From contig JACKHA010000004.1 in assembly GCA_020639215.1 (NCBI GenBank), forward strand, positions 1 to 64,000: 64,000 nucleotides of DNA, read 5' to 3'. How positions within the stretch are numbered: the stretch's first letter is position 1; the number at the start of each line of letters is the position of its first letter. Positions 26,793 through 36,109 of this stretch are shown in pieces. The DNA is from Phycisphaeraceae bacterium. Lineage in GTDB: Bacteria; Planctomycetota; Phycisphaerae; Phycisphaerales; UBA1924. A program made the translations under genes and the position numbers. Under the pieces are notes generated by a model, which was given only the letters and a program-made list of their open reading frames with translations, was not told the origin of the DNA and searched no databases.

Positions 26793-29700
26793 CTAGTCCA
26801 GCGGCCTCACATAGATGTTCGCAAACTCGATCGGGTTGCCGTGGCGCTGCAGGGCGATCGGGCCCTGGGCGGCCACGCCCGGCAGCAGCGCGTCCTCCAG
26901 CACCGTCTGCCCGTTGAGCACCACCGTCAGGCGGTCGCCCCGCATCGTGATGTGGAACCGGTTCCACTGGCCGATCGGGTTGTCCGCCACGACCCGCGGC
27001 GTCACGCCCGCCCGCACCTCGGGCGGCATTGCGGCGTCGGTCCGGTAGCCGTAGACCTCGCCCGAGCCGATGGGCCAGCACCAGATGTTGACCTGCGACT
27101 TCGATGAGCCGCGGAGGTAGATCCCCGAATCGCCGGCGTCCATGACCGCCACCATCGCCTGCGAGCCGTCCTCGTTGGTCTGGACCGAGCCGTCGGGCAG
27201 GATGACCTGGCGCTGGGTCTCGACGGGCGTGTCGGTCCAGCGCCAGTCGCAGATCATCTCGAAATCGCCGAAGGACTCCTTGGACCACAGGTCCGTGCCC
27301 TGGCCATCGAACACGAGCCGCCAGTCGCGCGGCGTCCAGTGGCCCTCGTGCTCCTCGGTCGCGTTCCACTCGTCCAGATCGACGCCGTTGTACAGCGGGC
27401 GGAAGCCCCGGTCGAGCTCGGCGATCTGGTCGGGCGTGAGCCCGGTCGAGGCGGGCGGCAGTCGCTTGATCCGGATGTTGCGGAAGTGGACCTCGGTGCC
27501 CTCGGACTCGAGGCAGATGTAGCCGCGCCGGGGCGAGATGGAGTGCCCGCGCGTGATGACCTTTCCGTTGAGCCACAGTGTGATGGCCCCGTCGACGCAC
27601 TCGACGCGGTAGTGGTTCCACATCGGCGCGGGGTTGGAGCGCCGCTCGGTCGGGAAGGCGCGGCTGCCGCCCCGCCCGTTGACCGGTGTCATGGTCGCGC
27701 CCCAGATCGGGAAGATGTCGCCGTCGGACGTGAAGCCGTTGCCCTCCTGCCCGTCCATGACCTGCACCTCGACGCTGCGCGTGAACGGCGCGCCGCGGAC
27801 GGGCAGCGGGTCGGACCAGACGAACAGCCCGGCGTTGCCGCCGGGGACCATGTGGCGGTACTCCATCTCGAGCACGAAGTTCTCCTCGTGCCGGTCGGTC
27901 CGCATGACGCCGGTGGGGATGCCCGAGCAGCGGATGTAGGGCCCGTCGTCGTCGCGCGCCACAGTCCAGGTCGAAACATCGCCGTTGACGATGTGCCACC
28001 CGGCCAGATCCTGCCCGTTGAACAGGTCGACGAAGGCCGAGTCCGCGTCGCGCAAGGGGGCCAGGAACGACTGCTCGTCGCGCGAGACGGTCTGGGCGGG
28101 CCAGTCGTCGGTCCGGAACGGCGCGGCCGGGAGTCCCTGCGCGTTGGCCAGATTCGCCTCCGGGCTGCGGGTCCAGTTGAACCGCACGGCCACGGGACGC
28201 GGAACGTCCGGGCAACGCAGAACGACACTCGCGCCACGAACGCTCACACCGGTGACGCCGTGGAACCGCCGATCCTCGCCGGCCACCTCGAACCCGCTCA
28301 GGCCACCGGGGCCGGGCGTGTGCGCGAGCCCCTCGGCGTTCGCGAACGCGACGATGAGCTCGCCGCCCGCGCTCGGACGCATCCCCATGTACGTCGGCCC
28401 GGAGGCGACGATCTCCCGGTTGCCATAGGTGTCCCGCAGCGCCAGCAGCGCCAGGCGGTGCCCCACGTCGCGCTTGTTCCGCGGGTGGATGTCGGTGTTG
28501 TCGCCGATATCGGTCGTGACGACCATGCCCGTGTGCGGCTCGCCGGTGGCCCGCTGCTGGGCCTCCCGGAGGGCCACGGTCTCGCCCCGGTCGTTGGCGT
28601 AGCCGTACGGCGCGATCTGCACCCAATAGAAGGGCAGGTTGGGGTCGTTGAACGCGGCCCGCCAGTTGGCGATCCAGGCCCGCATCAGGTCGGCGTATCG
28701 CCCGGCGACGCCGCGGTTGGACTCGCCCTGGTACCAGATGACGCCGCGGATCTTGTACGGCGCGAGCGGGTGGACCATCGCGTTGTAGAGGGCCGTCGCG
28801 GTGTTCTGGTTGATCTGAACCGGTTGCGATTGCGGCGGGAGATCGGCAACCGCGGTGCCTCGGAGGTAACGCCACTCGCCAGCGAGGGCGATGGGTTGGA
28901 GCACCGCGGGGTCCGACCCCGCGGCTTCCTGTGGGGCCAGGCGCATCTGGGCGGGCTGGCCGTTGATGCCGCCGAGCCCGCCGGTGTCATACGCGCGGAC
29001 ACAGATCGCGTTGGGTCCCGCGCGGAGCACGCCGGCGGGGATCTCGTAGCGCCGGGCGACCTGCCAGGCCCCGTCGCGCCGCGTGCCGCCGATGTATGTG
29101 CCGTTGATCCACACGTCGTCCCGGTCGTCGATCGGCCCGAGTTCGATCACGCCGGGTCGCCCGTCCCACGCCGGCGGCAGTTCCACGGTGCGCCGGAAGC
29201 GGACGATGCCGTCGAAGTTCGCCAGGTCGCCGGTCCACGACGCCGGCAGGTCCATCGTGCCCCAGCCCGAATCGTCGAACCCAAGCGTCGTCCACCCATC
29301 GCCCGGCTGGCCCGCCAGCGAGTCGAGGCGGTTCCACCACGCCTGCTCGGCGTCGGCCATGAGCGGGGCCCGGGTGGCCGGATCCTTCAGCAGCTCGATC
29401 GTGTGCAGCTCGCCCGCGTAGGCCTCGAACGCCGACAACGCCTCGGCGTCCATCCACGCCTCGATCCGCGTGCCGCCCCAATCCGCGGCGATGATGCCGA
29501 CGGGCACAGTCAGGCCCGCTCGGTCCGAATCAAAGCCGGAGATCCCGCGCGCGAAGTGGTACGCCACCGCCGACAGATTCGCCGCGGTCTCGGGCGAAAC
29601 GATCGTCCACCGGGCATCCGCATCAATGCGCGGGTGCAGCGAGATCGTGTTCGGCACCGTGAAGAACCGGATCGTCGGGAGGTCGGCCGCGGCGATGTCC

Positions 29701-30095
29701 TGCGCCCCGGTGTCGGTGGCGCGGAGCGGCCATTCCATGTTCGACTGGCCCGAGGCCAGCCACACTTCGCCCGCGTACACATCGCGAAGCGTCGTGCCGG
29801 TGTCGCCGGTGATCGCGATCTCGTGCGGCCCGCCGGCCTCGGGCGTCCGGAGCGTCGTGAGCCAGCGCCCGTTCCCGTCCGCGGTCGCCGTGGCGCTCTG
29901 GCCCCACGAGGCCCGAATCGTGACCTCGACGCCCGGGCGCTCCCAGCCCCAGACCGGGCACTCGGCCCGCTGCTGCAGAACCATGTGGTCGGCAAACAGC
30001 GGCGCGAGCGTCAGGTCGCCCAGCGCCGGACTCGCCGACACGAAGCACAGGGCCAGCGCACAGGATGCGATCGCGCGGGGGGTGGGCATCGGCAT
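26793..30095 (-). CDS. Sialate O-acetylesterase fused to two DUF1080 domains
   Basis: 1100 residues from the ATG at 30095, behind AAGGAG; open frame upstream of it is spurious. The signal peptide ends PALGD. Residues 27-650 are a sialate O-acetylesterase (SASA/SGNH-type): GQSNMEW at 116-122 with the catalytic Ser, and IWYQGESN near 450. Inserted between them is a jelly-roll (about 250-400) beginning DGWTTLGFDDSGWGTMDLP. Residues about 688-875 and 895-1100 are two DUF1080 (3-keto-disaccharide hydrolase) sandwiches, opening FVDLFNGQDLAGW and FRPLYNGVDLDEW. The likely role is de-acetylation plus cleavage of complex glycans outside the cytoplasm. Separate genes for these activities are usual in planctomycetes; fusion of all three is less common. 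Confidence 0.88.
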   Translation of the reverse strand: MPMPTPRAIASCALALCFVSASPALGDLTLAPLFADHMVLQQRAECPVWGWERPGVEVTIRASWGQSATATADGNGRWLTTLRTPEAGGPHEIAITGDTGTTLRDVYAGEVWLASGQSNMEWPLRATDTGAQDIAAADLPTIRFFTVPNTISLHPRIDADARWTIVSPETAANLSAVAYHFARGISGFDSDRAGLTVPVGIIAADWGGTRIEAWMDAEALSAFEAYAGELHTIELLKDPATRAPLMADAEQAWWNRLDSLAGQPGDGWTTLGFDDSGWGTMDLPASWTGDLANFDGIVRFRRTVELPPAWDGRPGVIELGPIDDRDDVWINGTYIGGTRRDGAWQVARRYEIPAGVLRAGPNAICVRAYDTGGLGGINGQPAQMRLAPQEAAGSDPAVLQPIALAGEWRYLRGTAVADLPPQSQPVQINQNTATALYNAMVHPLAPYKIRGVIWYQGESNRGVAGRYADLMRAWIANWRAAFNDPNLPFYWVQIAPYGYANDRGETVALREAQQRATGEPHTGMVVTTDIGDNTDIHPRNKRDVGHRLALLALRDTYGNREIVASGPTYMGMRPSAGGELIVAFANAEGLAHTPGPGGLSGFEVAGEDRRFHGVTGVSVRGASVVLRCPDVPRPVAVRFNWTRSPEANLANAQGLPAAPFRTDDWPAQTVSRDEQSFLAPLRDADSAFVDLFNGQDLAGWHIVNGDVSTWTVARDDDGPYIRCSGIPTGVMRTDRHEENFVLEMEYRHMVPGGNAGLFVWSDPLPVRGAPFTRSVEVQVMDGQEGNGFTSDGDIFPIWGATMTPVNGRGGSRAFPTERRSNPAPMWNHYRVECVDGAITLWLNGKVITRGHSISPRRGYICLESEGTEVHFRNIRIKRLPPASTGLTPDQIAELDRGFRPLYNGVDLDEWNATEEHEGHWTPRDWRLVFDGQGTDLWSKESFGDFEMICDWRWTDTPVETQRQVILPDGSVQTNEDGSQAMVAVMDAGDSGIYLRGSSKSQVNIWCWPIGSGEVYGYRTDAAMPPEVRAGVTPRVVADNPIGQWNRFHITMRGDRLTVVLNGQTVLEDALLPGVAAQGPIALQRHGNPIEFANIYVRPLD

Positions 30096-30193
30096 GCGGC
30101 TCTCCTTCTGGGAAGCGCCATGGTAGTGGATCCGCCCGACCCGCCCCGGGCAGAGGGGAACAACGGGGGCGCGGGGCGTGTTGGCTCCGACCC

Positions 30194-30925
30194 ATGGCCG
30201 CGCGCGAGGGAGAGGTCGGGACGGTGGAGCGGCGGGCCGAGCGTCCGCCACCCACGCCATCCGAGCCAGACGCCGCCGCCCAGGCACGCCGGGCCGCGGC
30301 CGAGCGATGGCTGGTCGAACACGGCGACGTGCTCTGGCGGTTCGTGCTCGGGCGGGTGCGGTCGCCCGTGGCGGCCGAGGACATCGTGCAGGAGACGCTG
30401 CTGGCGGCCATGCAGAGCCGGGAGCGGTTCGAGGGGGCCTCCACGGAGCGCACCTGGCTGCTGGGCATCGCGGTGCACAAGATCGGCGACCACCTGCGCA
30501 AGCGGGCTCGGACCACGCACCGCAGCGGGCGCGACGACGATGCCCCCTGCGCCTGCGAGGTGTGCCGGGCGCTGTTTTCGGGCAAAGGGATGTGGCAGAC
30601 GCTGCCCCGGGAGTGGGATCGGGCGGGGCCGGGCGAGACGCCGGCCGCGGACGGGGGCGAGAAAGACGAGCGTCGCCGAGCGCTGGTGCGCTGCATCGAC
30701 GCGCTGCCGGAGGGCCAGCGGGACGCGATGTGGATGCGGGACGTGCTAGGCGTGCCTTCGGAGGAGGTGCGCAAGGCGATGGGGCTGACGCCGACGAACC
30801 TGTGGACGCGTCTGCACCGGGCCCGGTCTGCCGTGCGGAGCTGCCTGGAAGCGAAGCTGCTGGGGCGTCGGGAAGGCGGCGCCGGGCGGAGCGGGTGCGG
30901 GAGCGATCGCGGGGGCGCGGCATGA
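30194..30925 (+). CDS. ECF-type RNA polymerase sigma factor with Cys pair
   Basis: 243 residues from the ATG at 30194; no good ribosome site. Region 2: WLVEHGDVLWRFVLGRVRSPVAAEDIVQETLLAAMQSRERFEG...TWLLGIAVHKIGDHLRKR. Region 4: RRRALVRCIDALPEGQRDAMWMRDVLGVPSEEVRKAMGLTPTNLWTRLHRARSAVRSCL. An inserted linker contains CACEVCRALFSGKGMW, possibly a metal or redox site. Its stop codon overlaps the next gene's ATG (ATGA), the usual arrangement for a sigma/anti-sigma pair, so the two are translationally coupled. It is divergent from the esterase fusion gene. Confidence 0.9.
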   Translation: MAAREGEVGTVERRAERPPPTPSEPDAAAQARRAAAERWLVEHGDVLWRFVLGRVRSPVAAEDIVQETLLAAMQSRERFEGASTERTWLLGIAVHKIGDHLRKRARTTHRSGRDDDAPCACEVCRALFSGKGMWQTLPREWDRAGPGETPAADGGEKDERRRALVRCIDALPEGQRDAMWMRDVLGVPSEEVRKAMGLTPTNLWTRLHRARSAVRSCLEAKLLGRREGGAGRSGCGSDRGGAA

Positions 30926-31257
30926 TCCGGTTCGTGCGCGACATGGTGCGGGTTCTGAACCTGGCGTGCGAGCAGCACACGGCGCTGTTCAGCCGCGAGC
31001 TGGACGAGCCGATTCGCCCCGGCGAACGGGCCGGGTTGTGGCTGCACGTGCGGGTGTGCGCAGGCTGCCGCCGGTTCCGGCGCCAAATGCGGGCGATGCG
31101 GGAGATGGCCCGGTCGCTGGCGTCCGGGCTCGAGGGCGGCCAGGCGATGCCCGCGGGCGTGCGCCGACGGATCGGGGAGTCCCTCGACGTGTCCGGCGCC
31201 GACGGCGGCGCTGAAGATCGCGCGATGGCGGGCGAAGATTCCGCCCCAGGCGTGTAA
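30922..31257 (+). CDS. Zinc-binding anti-sigma factor (ZAS/zf-HC2 type)
   Basis: 111 residues. Probably holds the sigma factor encoded by the overlapping upstream gene inactive. The zinc motif H-x3-C-x2-C is seen in WLHVRVCAGCRRF, with the preceding ACEQHTALFSRELDEP helix typical of zf-HC2. No transmembrane segment follows, so it would be a soluble, perhaps redox-sensing, anti-sigma factor of the RsrA kind. Four bases (ATGA) overlap the sigma gene. Confidence 0.85.
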   Translation: MIRFVRDMVRVLNLACEQHTALFSRELDEPIRPGERAGLWLHVRVCAGCRRFRRQMRAMREMARSLASGLEGGQAMPAGVRRRIGESLDVSGADGGAEDRAMAGEDSAPGV

Positions 31258-31502
31258 GGCGCGCCGGACCCGTGCGACAGACAAGTGAGGGCGCGATGCG
31301 CCGCCCGCGAGGGCGGGCGGGGAGACGGGACACCGGTCGGCTGGCGCGGGCCTCGCGCCCGGCGTGTCCGAGCGGGATCGCGCCGCGTGTGGGTTGCTGG
31401 TGGAGACGTTGTTGCCCGGGCGGTGTGGCCCGGGAGGTGGTTGGTGCGCGCGGGCGGGCCGGCCGGATGCCGAGGTGTCGTTCAGAGATCGGAGAACAGA
31501 GA

Positions 31503-32270
31503 ATGCGTGCAGTGCTTGTGATGTCGGTGGCGGCGGGGCTGGCTGGTTCAGCCTCGGCGCAGGTTGTGGACCTGCGGGTGAGCGTGGAGAACCTGGCGCC
31601 GCAGAACAGTGTGGCGTTCGCGCCGCTGCGGGTCGGGTTCAACAACGGGACGTACGACTCGTTCGACAACGGGTCGGCCGCGTCGGCGGCGATCATCTCG
31701 ATCGCCGAGGGGGGGAGCGGGAGCGACTGGTTCCCGGCGTTCATGTCGGCGGACCCGACGGCGACGCTGGGGAGCGTGGTGCCGAACCCGCCCGGGCCGC
31801 TGCTGCCCGGCGGGACGGCGTTCGCGGTGTTCTCGGTGGACACGCAGGCGAACCCGTTCTTCACGTTCGGTTCGATGGTGGTGCCGAGCAACGACCACTT
31901 CATCGGGAACGACGACCCGCAGCGGTACCGCCTGTTCGACGCGAACGGGGCGCTGCAGATCGGCTCGATTTCGCAGTTCGGGAGCAGCGTGTGGGACGCG
32001 GGGTCGGAGGTGACGGACCCGATGAACGCGGCGTTCCTGGCGGTGGGAATGAACTCGGGTCGGACGCCGGAGAACGGCGTGGTGAACTTCAACTTCACTG
32101 AGCTCGATGCGTACAACGGGCTGCAGACGGGGGCGGGGTACACGTTCGACCGCCAGTTCGGCGCCAGCGACGAGATCTACCGGATCACGTTCACGGTGGT
32201 GCCTTCGCCGGCGGGGCTGGCGGTGCTGGGCGTGGGCGGGATGCTGGGCCTGCGTCGTCGTGGGGCGTGA
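31503..32270 (+). CDS. Spondin-domain-like PEP-CTERM exported protein
   Basis: 255 residues from the ATG at 31503, with GGAGAA upstream. The signal peptide ends SASAQ. The body matches the spondin_N style of secreted bacterial proteins: VDLRVSVENLAPQNSVAFAPLRVGFNNGTYDSFDNGSAAS, IISIAEGGSGSDWFPAF, LPGGTAFAVFSVD and FSSMVVPSNDHFIGNDDPQ-like strands. The C terminus VPSPAGLAVLGVGGMLGLRRRGA is a PEP-CTERM variant (a VPSP motif, a short helix and basic residues). The 245 bases before it have GC-rich hairpins around 31336-31373 and no gene. The cargo role is unknown; it is probably cell-surface. Confidence 0.8.
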   Translation: MRAVLVMSVAAGLAGSASAQVVDLRVSVENLAPQNSVAFAPLRVGFNNGTYDSFDNGSAASAAIISIAEGGSGSDWFPAFMSADPTATLGSVVPNPPGPLLPGGTAFAVFSVDTQANPFFTFGSMVVPSNDHFIGNDDPQRYRLFDANGALQIGSISQFGSSVWDAGSEVTDPMNAAFLAVGMNSGRTPENGVVNFNFTELDAYNGLQTGAGYTFDRQFGASDEIYRITFTVVPSPAGLAVLGVGGMLGLRRRGA

Positions 32271-32365
32271 GGCCGAGTCCGTGAGCATCCGCCGCGGGTG
32301 CGGTGGTGGCGGTTCCCTCTTTGCACCGGCGTCGTCGTGAGAGCCGCGGCGCCGGGATTGGATGG

Positions 32366-32397
32366 AAAAACGCCCCGGGGCGTTTGCCTCGGGGCGT
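32366..32397 (-). terminator. Rho-independent terminator of flagellin 1
   Basis: Minus-strand stem ACGCCCCG/CGGGGCGT (32397-32390 with 32377-32370) followed directly by TTTTT. It is about 45 bases past the flagellin stop. Confidence 0.85.
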
Positions 32398-32440
32398 CGG
32401 GAATCAGGGTCGGTTTGGGGCGGTTTGGCCCCGGCTCGGA

Positions 32441-33991
32441 TTAGCCGAGCAGCTGCAGCGCGGTCTGGGGCTGCTGGTTGGCGAGCGAGAGGATGGTGGC
32501 GGACGACTGGACCAGGATCTGCGAGCGGGTGAGGCCCGCGGTCTCGCTGGCGAAGTCGGTGTCGCGGATGGCGCTCTCGGCGGCGGCGGTGTTCTCGACC
32601 GCGACGTTGAGCGAGCGGATGGTGGCGCCGATCGTGTTTTTCTGGAACGCGCCTAGACGGCCGCGGAGGGTGGAGACCTCCTCGATGGCCGAGGAGATGA
32701 CCTTCTGGGCCAGGGAGAGGTCGCCGTCGACCACGTTGAGGCCCTTGCCGGAGCCGAGGTCGTCGAGGTAGTACTCGGCGGCGTCGCCCGGATCGACGTA
32801 CTGGCCGATCTTGCGGACGGCGACGTCGTCGATGCCGATGGAGACCTTGCCGGCGATGTTGACCTGGGAGGCGAGCTGGAAGTCCGCGCCGCCGCCGGTG
32901 ATGTCGAACGCGGAGATCGCGCCCGCGGTGATGGCGTTGGCGCCGGATCCGGCAGACGCCGAGAGTGTGAGCTTGACGTCGAGGAAGTCGGAGTTGACCG
33001 AGACCGTGCGTCCCTTGGTGGTGGCGACGAGCCCGTTGATGGTGGCGCCGACGTTCTGGCCCAGGTCGCGGATGCCCTGGCTGGCGGCGGTGGAGTCGTA
33101 GTCCACGCCGGAGCTGGTGTTGACGGTGGTCGCGTCGTCGGACTCGAAGGTGAAGATGCCGACGTTGGACGAGACGGCCTGGAGTCCGCCGTCGTCGATG
33201 ACCTTGACGGAGGTGTACTCGGCCGAGCCGTACTCCACGCTCTTGAGCGTGATGCCCGAGGCGGAGGCGGAGGCCGTCAGCCCGGTGACGTCGGTGAGCG
33301 AGTTGATGGTGGTGGCGATCTGGGCGGCGGTGACGCCGGAGGAGAAGGAGAGCTCGCGGCTGCCGAGCGAGCCGGAGATCTCGACGACGAAGGCCGAGGT
33401 CTGGCCGCCGAGGTCGAGGGAGGCCCCACCGATGTTGAGATAGAGCTGGCCCTGCTGGGCGGACTGGGTGACGACGACGTCGACGCCGAGGCTGGCGGTC
33501 TCGAACTTGGCGCCGCGGATGGTGAAGTCCTCGACGACGCCGGAGACGCCCTCGGTCTGGAACCCGAAGTTGCCGTTGATGAGCTTGGTGCCCTGGAAGT
33601 TGGTCGACTGCGAGATGCGGTCGATGGTCTCGAGGATCGAGTTGATCTGGAGCTGGGAGGCCTCACGCTCGGACTCGGAGAGACCGGCGCCGTTGGCGGT
33701 GGAGGTGACCAGGCCCTGGAGCTCGGTCAGCAGGCCGGAGATCTCGGTCAGGGCACCGTCGGCGATGGAGACAACCTGGTCGGCGCGCTCGGTGTTCTTG
33801 ATGGCGGCGTTGGACGCGGCCAGCTCTGAACGGAGGTTCTCCGACGCGATGAGGCCGGCCGGATCGTCCTTGCCGCGGTTGACGCGGAGGCCGGTGGACA
33901 GGCGGGTGAGCGAGGTGTTGAGGGAGTTGTTGTTCTGCCCCAGCACGCGCTGCGCGATGAGAGACTGGACGTTTGTGTTGATCCGCGACAT
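32441..33991 (-). CDS. Flagellin (copy 1)
   Basis: 516 residues, longer than the usual 270-500. Forms the flagellar filament, exported by the flagellar type III system. The conserved D0/D1 ends are clear: MSRINTNVQSLIAQRVLGQNNNSLNTSLTRLSTGLRVNRGKDDPAGLIASENLRSE, and the C-terminal EEVSTLRGRLGAFQKNTIGATIRSLNVAVENTAAAESAIRDTDFASETAGLTRSQILVQ...LQLLG. The middle 250 residues are a surface-exposed variable part with two flagellin-hook-like strands (GASLDLGGQTSAFVVEI). GGAGGATCAC precedes the ATG, in a TCACGGAGGAT context shared with copy 2. The gene lies last in the flagellar locus. Confidence 0.95.
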   Translation of the reverse strand: MSRINTNVQSLIAQRVLGQNNNSLNTSLTRLSTGLRVNRGKDDPAGLIASENLRSELAASNAAIKNTERADQVVSIADGALTEISGLLTELQGLVTSTANGAGLSESEREASQLQINSILETIDRISQSTNFQGTKLINGNFGFQTEGVSGVVEDFTIRGAKFETASLGVDVVVTQSAQQGQLYLNIGGASLDLGGQTSAFVVEISGSLGSRELSFSSGVTAAQIATTINSLTDVTGLTASASASGITLKSVEYGSAEYTSVKVIDDGGLQAVSSNVGIFTFESDDATTVNTSSGVDYDSTAASQGIRDLGQNVGATINGLVATTKGRTVSVNSDFLDVKLTLSASAGSGANAITAGAISAFDITGGGADFQLASQVNIAGKVSIGIDDVAVRKIGQYVDPGDAAEYYLDDLGSGKGLNVVDGDLSLAQKVISSAIEEVSTLRGRLGAFQKNTIGATIRSLNVAVENTAAAESAIRDTDFASETAGLTRSQILVQSSATILSLANQQPQTALQLLG

Positions 33992-34390
33992 GTGATCCTC
34001 CGTGAACAGACGCGGGCGGCTTCCCTGGCCTACCCACCGACCGACCCTGTGAGAGGCCTGGGCCTCCCGTCTGCTCGCGGCACGACGCCCGAGCACCGTC
34101 GTCCCCCCACGCGGGGGACCGAACTCGGGTGATCGCATCGTCACGGGTTGGAGTGGACTTTGGTCCGCGCACAAGAAAACGGCGGGAACGCGGCTGGGGC
34201 AGACCCGTTGAGCGGACAAACTGGGTGAAGGCGGGTGTGTTGGCGCAGGATGTGCGCGTTTTGCCGGGTGTGGACGAGTGCCGGGGGCGCCGAAAGGCCC
34301 GAGAACAAAGCGGCCCCGCGTGGGACGCGGGGCCGCGGGTGGGCTGGATGCCGGCGAGTCTCGGGCGTCGACGCGGACCGGGTTCGGCTC
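33992..34390 (-). other. Leader and intergenic stretch between the two flagellin genes
   Basis: 399 bases. The part nearest flagellin 1 carries GGA motifs (GGGAGG, GGGAAG, CGGAGG) on the transcript that suit CsrA binding, and the far end carries the terminator of flagellin 2. No sigma-28 or sigma-54 promoter was confidently found. Confidence 0.5.
34301..34336 (-). terminator. Rho-independent terminator of flagellin 2
   Basis: Perfect 12-bp stem GCGGCCCCGCGT/ACGCGGGGCCGC (34336-34325 with 34321-34310), loop CCC, then TTTGTTCTC on the minus strand. It is 55 bases past the flagellin 2 stop, so the two flagellins are transcribed separately. Confidence 0.88.
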
Positions 34391-35962
34391 CTAGCCGAGA
34401 AGCTGGAGCACGGACTGGGACTGCTGGTTGGCCAGCCCCAGGACGGTGGTGCCGGCGGCCGCGAGGATCTGGGCTCGGCTGAGTTCGCTTGTCTCGCGTG
34501 CGAAGTCGGCGTCGCGAATCACGGCGTTGGACGCGGTGAGGTTCTCGAGCGAGGAGGTCAGCGACCGGACGTTCGGGTCGAGCACGTTCCGCTCGAAGGC
34601 ACCGAGTCGCCCGCGGAGTCGTGAGATCTCGTCGATGGCCGAGGCGAGGATCAACTGGGCGGGTTGCCAGTTGTTGGCCTGGTAGGACTCCTCGATCGAG
34701 TTGCCGCGCCCGGTCTCGAGAGAGTTGAGGAAGTCGACCACCCCACCCACGAGCGTGCCACCGAGTGCCGAGGCCGCAACGGACTGGATGCCCAGGCCGG
34801 CCTGCTGCTGGGATGAGATCTCCGGCCCGAGCTGGAAGAGGGCTCCGCCGCCCGTGATCGTGAACTCGGTGGGGGTGAGGGAGGGATCGGTGGCGAAGTC
34901 CTCGTCGAGGAGCAGATCGACACCGAGGGAGGCCGAGTTTGTCGAGATCTGGAGGCCCTTCCCGGAGGCAAGGATGCCGTTGACGATGGCCTGGACGTCC
35001 TGGCCGGTGTCGCTGGTCGCGGCGGTCATGATGGTGGACTGCCATGTGGCCCAGTCGAACCCGGCGGAGAAGTCGGGGATGGGTTGGGTGTCGAGGAACT
35101 TGTAGAGCTGGAAGGAGTCGGCGCCCTGGTCGGGCGGGTTGAGACGCTTGACGGTGATCATCCGGTCGTTGGATGAGCCGTACTCCACCGACTTGAAGAT
35201 GAGGCCGGAGTTGGCGTTTCCGTTGATGAGTTCGGCTTCGACGCCGGTAAAGGCTCGGAGGGAGTTGATGGCGTTGGCGATGGTGTCGTAGGTCGTGGAC
35301 TGGAGGAAGGAGACGACCTGGACGCCGTAGGGCCCACGGAGTTCGAGTTCGAGGGAGGAGAGGAGGCGTCCTTCCTGCCCGACGACGCCGTTGTCGCCGT
35401 TGAGGTAGAGGGCGCCGACCTGGGCGGAGGTGAGGACCTCGACCTCGACGTCGACACTGGTGGCGCCGTTGAAGGAGGCGTTCAGAACGCGTGCCTTGTC
35501 GATGGCCGAGTCGTCGACGCCGGAGAGGACGTAGTCCTGGTTCCCATTGAGGAGCTTGAGGCCGCCGAATGTGGCGGTGTTGGAGATGCGGGTGATGGAG
35601 GCGATGGCCGAATCGATCTGGTCCTGGTTGGCCCTGCGCTCGATCTCGGAGTTGGCGCCGGTGTTGGCGGCCTCGACGATGAGTGAGCGGATGGAGTTGA
35701 GCAGGTCGTTGATCTCGGCGAGTGCGGACTCCGTGGTCGCGATGACCGAGGAGGCGCGTTCGGCGTTCCGGATGCCCTGGTTGACGCCCTCGATGTCCGA
35801 GCGGATCCGCTCGGAGATGATGAGGCCAGCGGGATCGTCCTTGCCGCGGTTGATGCGGAGGCCGGTGCTCAGTCGTTCGAGCCGTGTGCTGAGGTTCGCG
35901 TTGGACCCCTTGAGGCGGCTCTGGGCGATGAGACTCGGGATGTTGCTGTTGATCCGAGCCAT
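34391..35962 (-). CDS. Flagellin (copy 2)
   Basis: 523 residues. N terminus MARINSNIPSLIAQSRLKGSNANLSTRLERLSTGLRINRGKDDPAGLIISERIRSDIEGV; C terminus EISRLRGRLGAFERNVLDPNVRSLTSSLENLTASNAVIRDADFARETSELSRAQILAAAGTTVLGLANQQSQSVLQLLG. The variable middle part differs strongly from copy 1, so the two are old duplicates and perhaps filament parts with different surfaces. CGGAGGAT is 6-12 bases before the ATG in the same TCACGGAGGAT context. It is the first flagellin downstream of csrA and has its own terminator. Confidence 0.95.
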   Translation of the reverse strand: MARINSNIPSLIAQSRLKGSNANLSTRLERLSTGLRINRGKDDPAGLIISERIRSDIEGVNQGIRNAERASSVIATTESALAEINDLLNSIRSLIVEAANTGANSEIERRANQDQIDSAIASITRISNTATFGGLKLLNGNQDYVLSGVDDSAIDKARVLNASFNGATSVDVEVEVLTSAQVGALYLNGDNGVVGQEGRLLSSLELELRGPYGVQVVSFLQSTTYDTIANAINSLRAFTGVEAELINGNANSGLIFKSVEYGSSNDRMITVKRLNPPDQGADSFQLYKFLDTQPIPDFSAGFDWATWQSTIMTAATSDTGQDVQAIVNGILASGKGLQISTNSASLGVDLLLDEDFATDPSLTPTEFTITGGGALFQLGPEISSQQQAGLGIQSVAASALGGTLVGGVVDFLNSLETGRGNSIEESYQANNWQPAQLILASAIDEISRLRGRLGAFERNVLDPNVRSLTSSLENLTASNAVIRDADFARETSELSRAQILAAAGTTVLGLANQQSQSVLQLLG

Positions 35963-36109
35963 GGAAGAATCCTCCGTGATTCTGTTCCCGCGGTCGAGGC
36001 GTGCGCCGGCGTTTGTGTCCTCACTCGTGCCGGCGTGTTTGCGGACGCTGTGGTCTCTCTCTGGTCCCCCGGGGCTGGCAGGTTCCGGGTGTAGCGGGTT
36101 GTTGCGGTG

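Noticed and set aside
30065..30193. N-terminal extension of the second sigma factor
   Set aside because: The 43 upstream codons are antisense to the esterase signal peptide and have a Gly/Arg/Ser composition without homology; the ATG at 30194 fits better.
31258..31502. A possible riboswitch in the leader of the spondin-like gene
   Set aside because: GC-rich hairpins exist (around 31336-31373), but no conserved riboswitch core such as a cobalamin, TPP or SAM box could be found.
33992..34300. Sigma-28 or sigma-54 promoter for flagellin 1
   Set aside because: No stretch matches either consensus well enough; I would be guessing.
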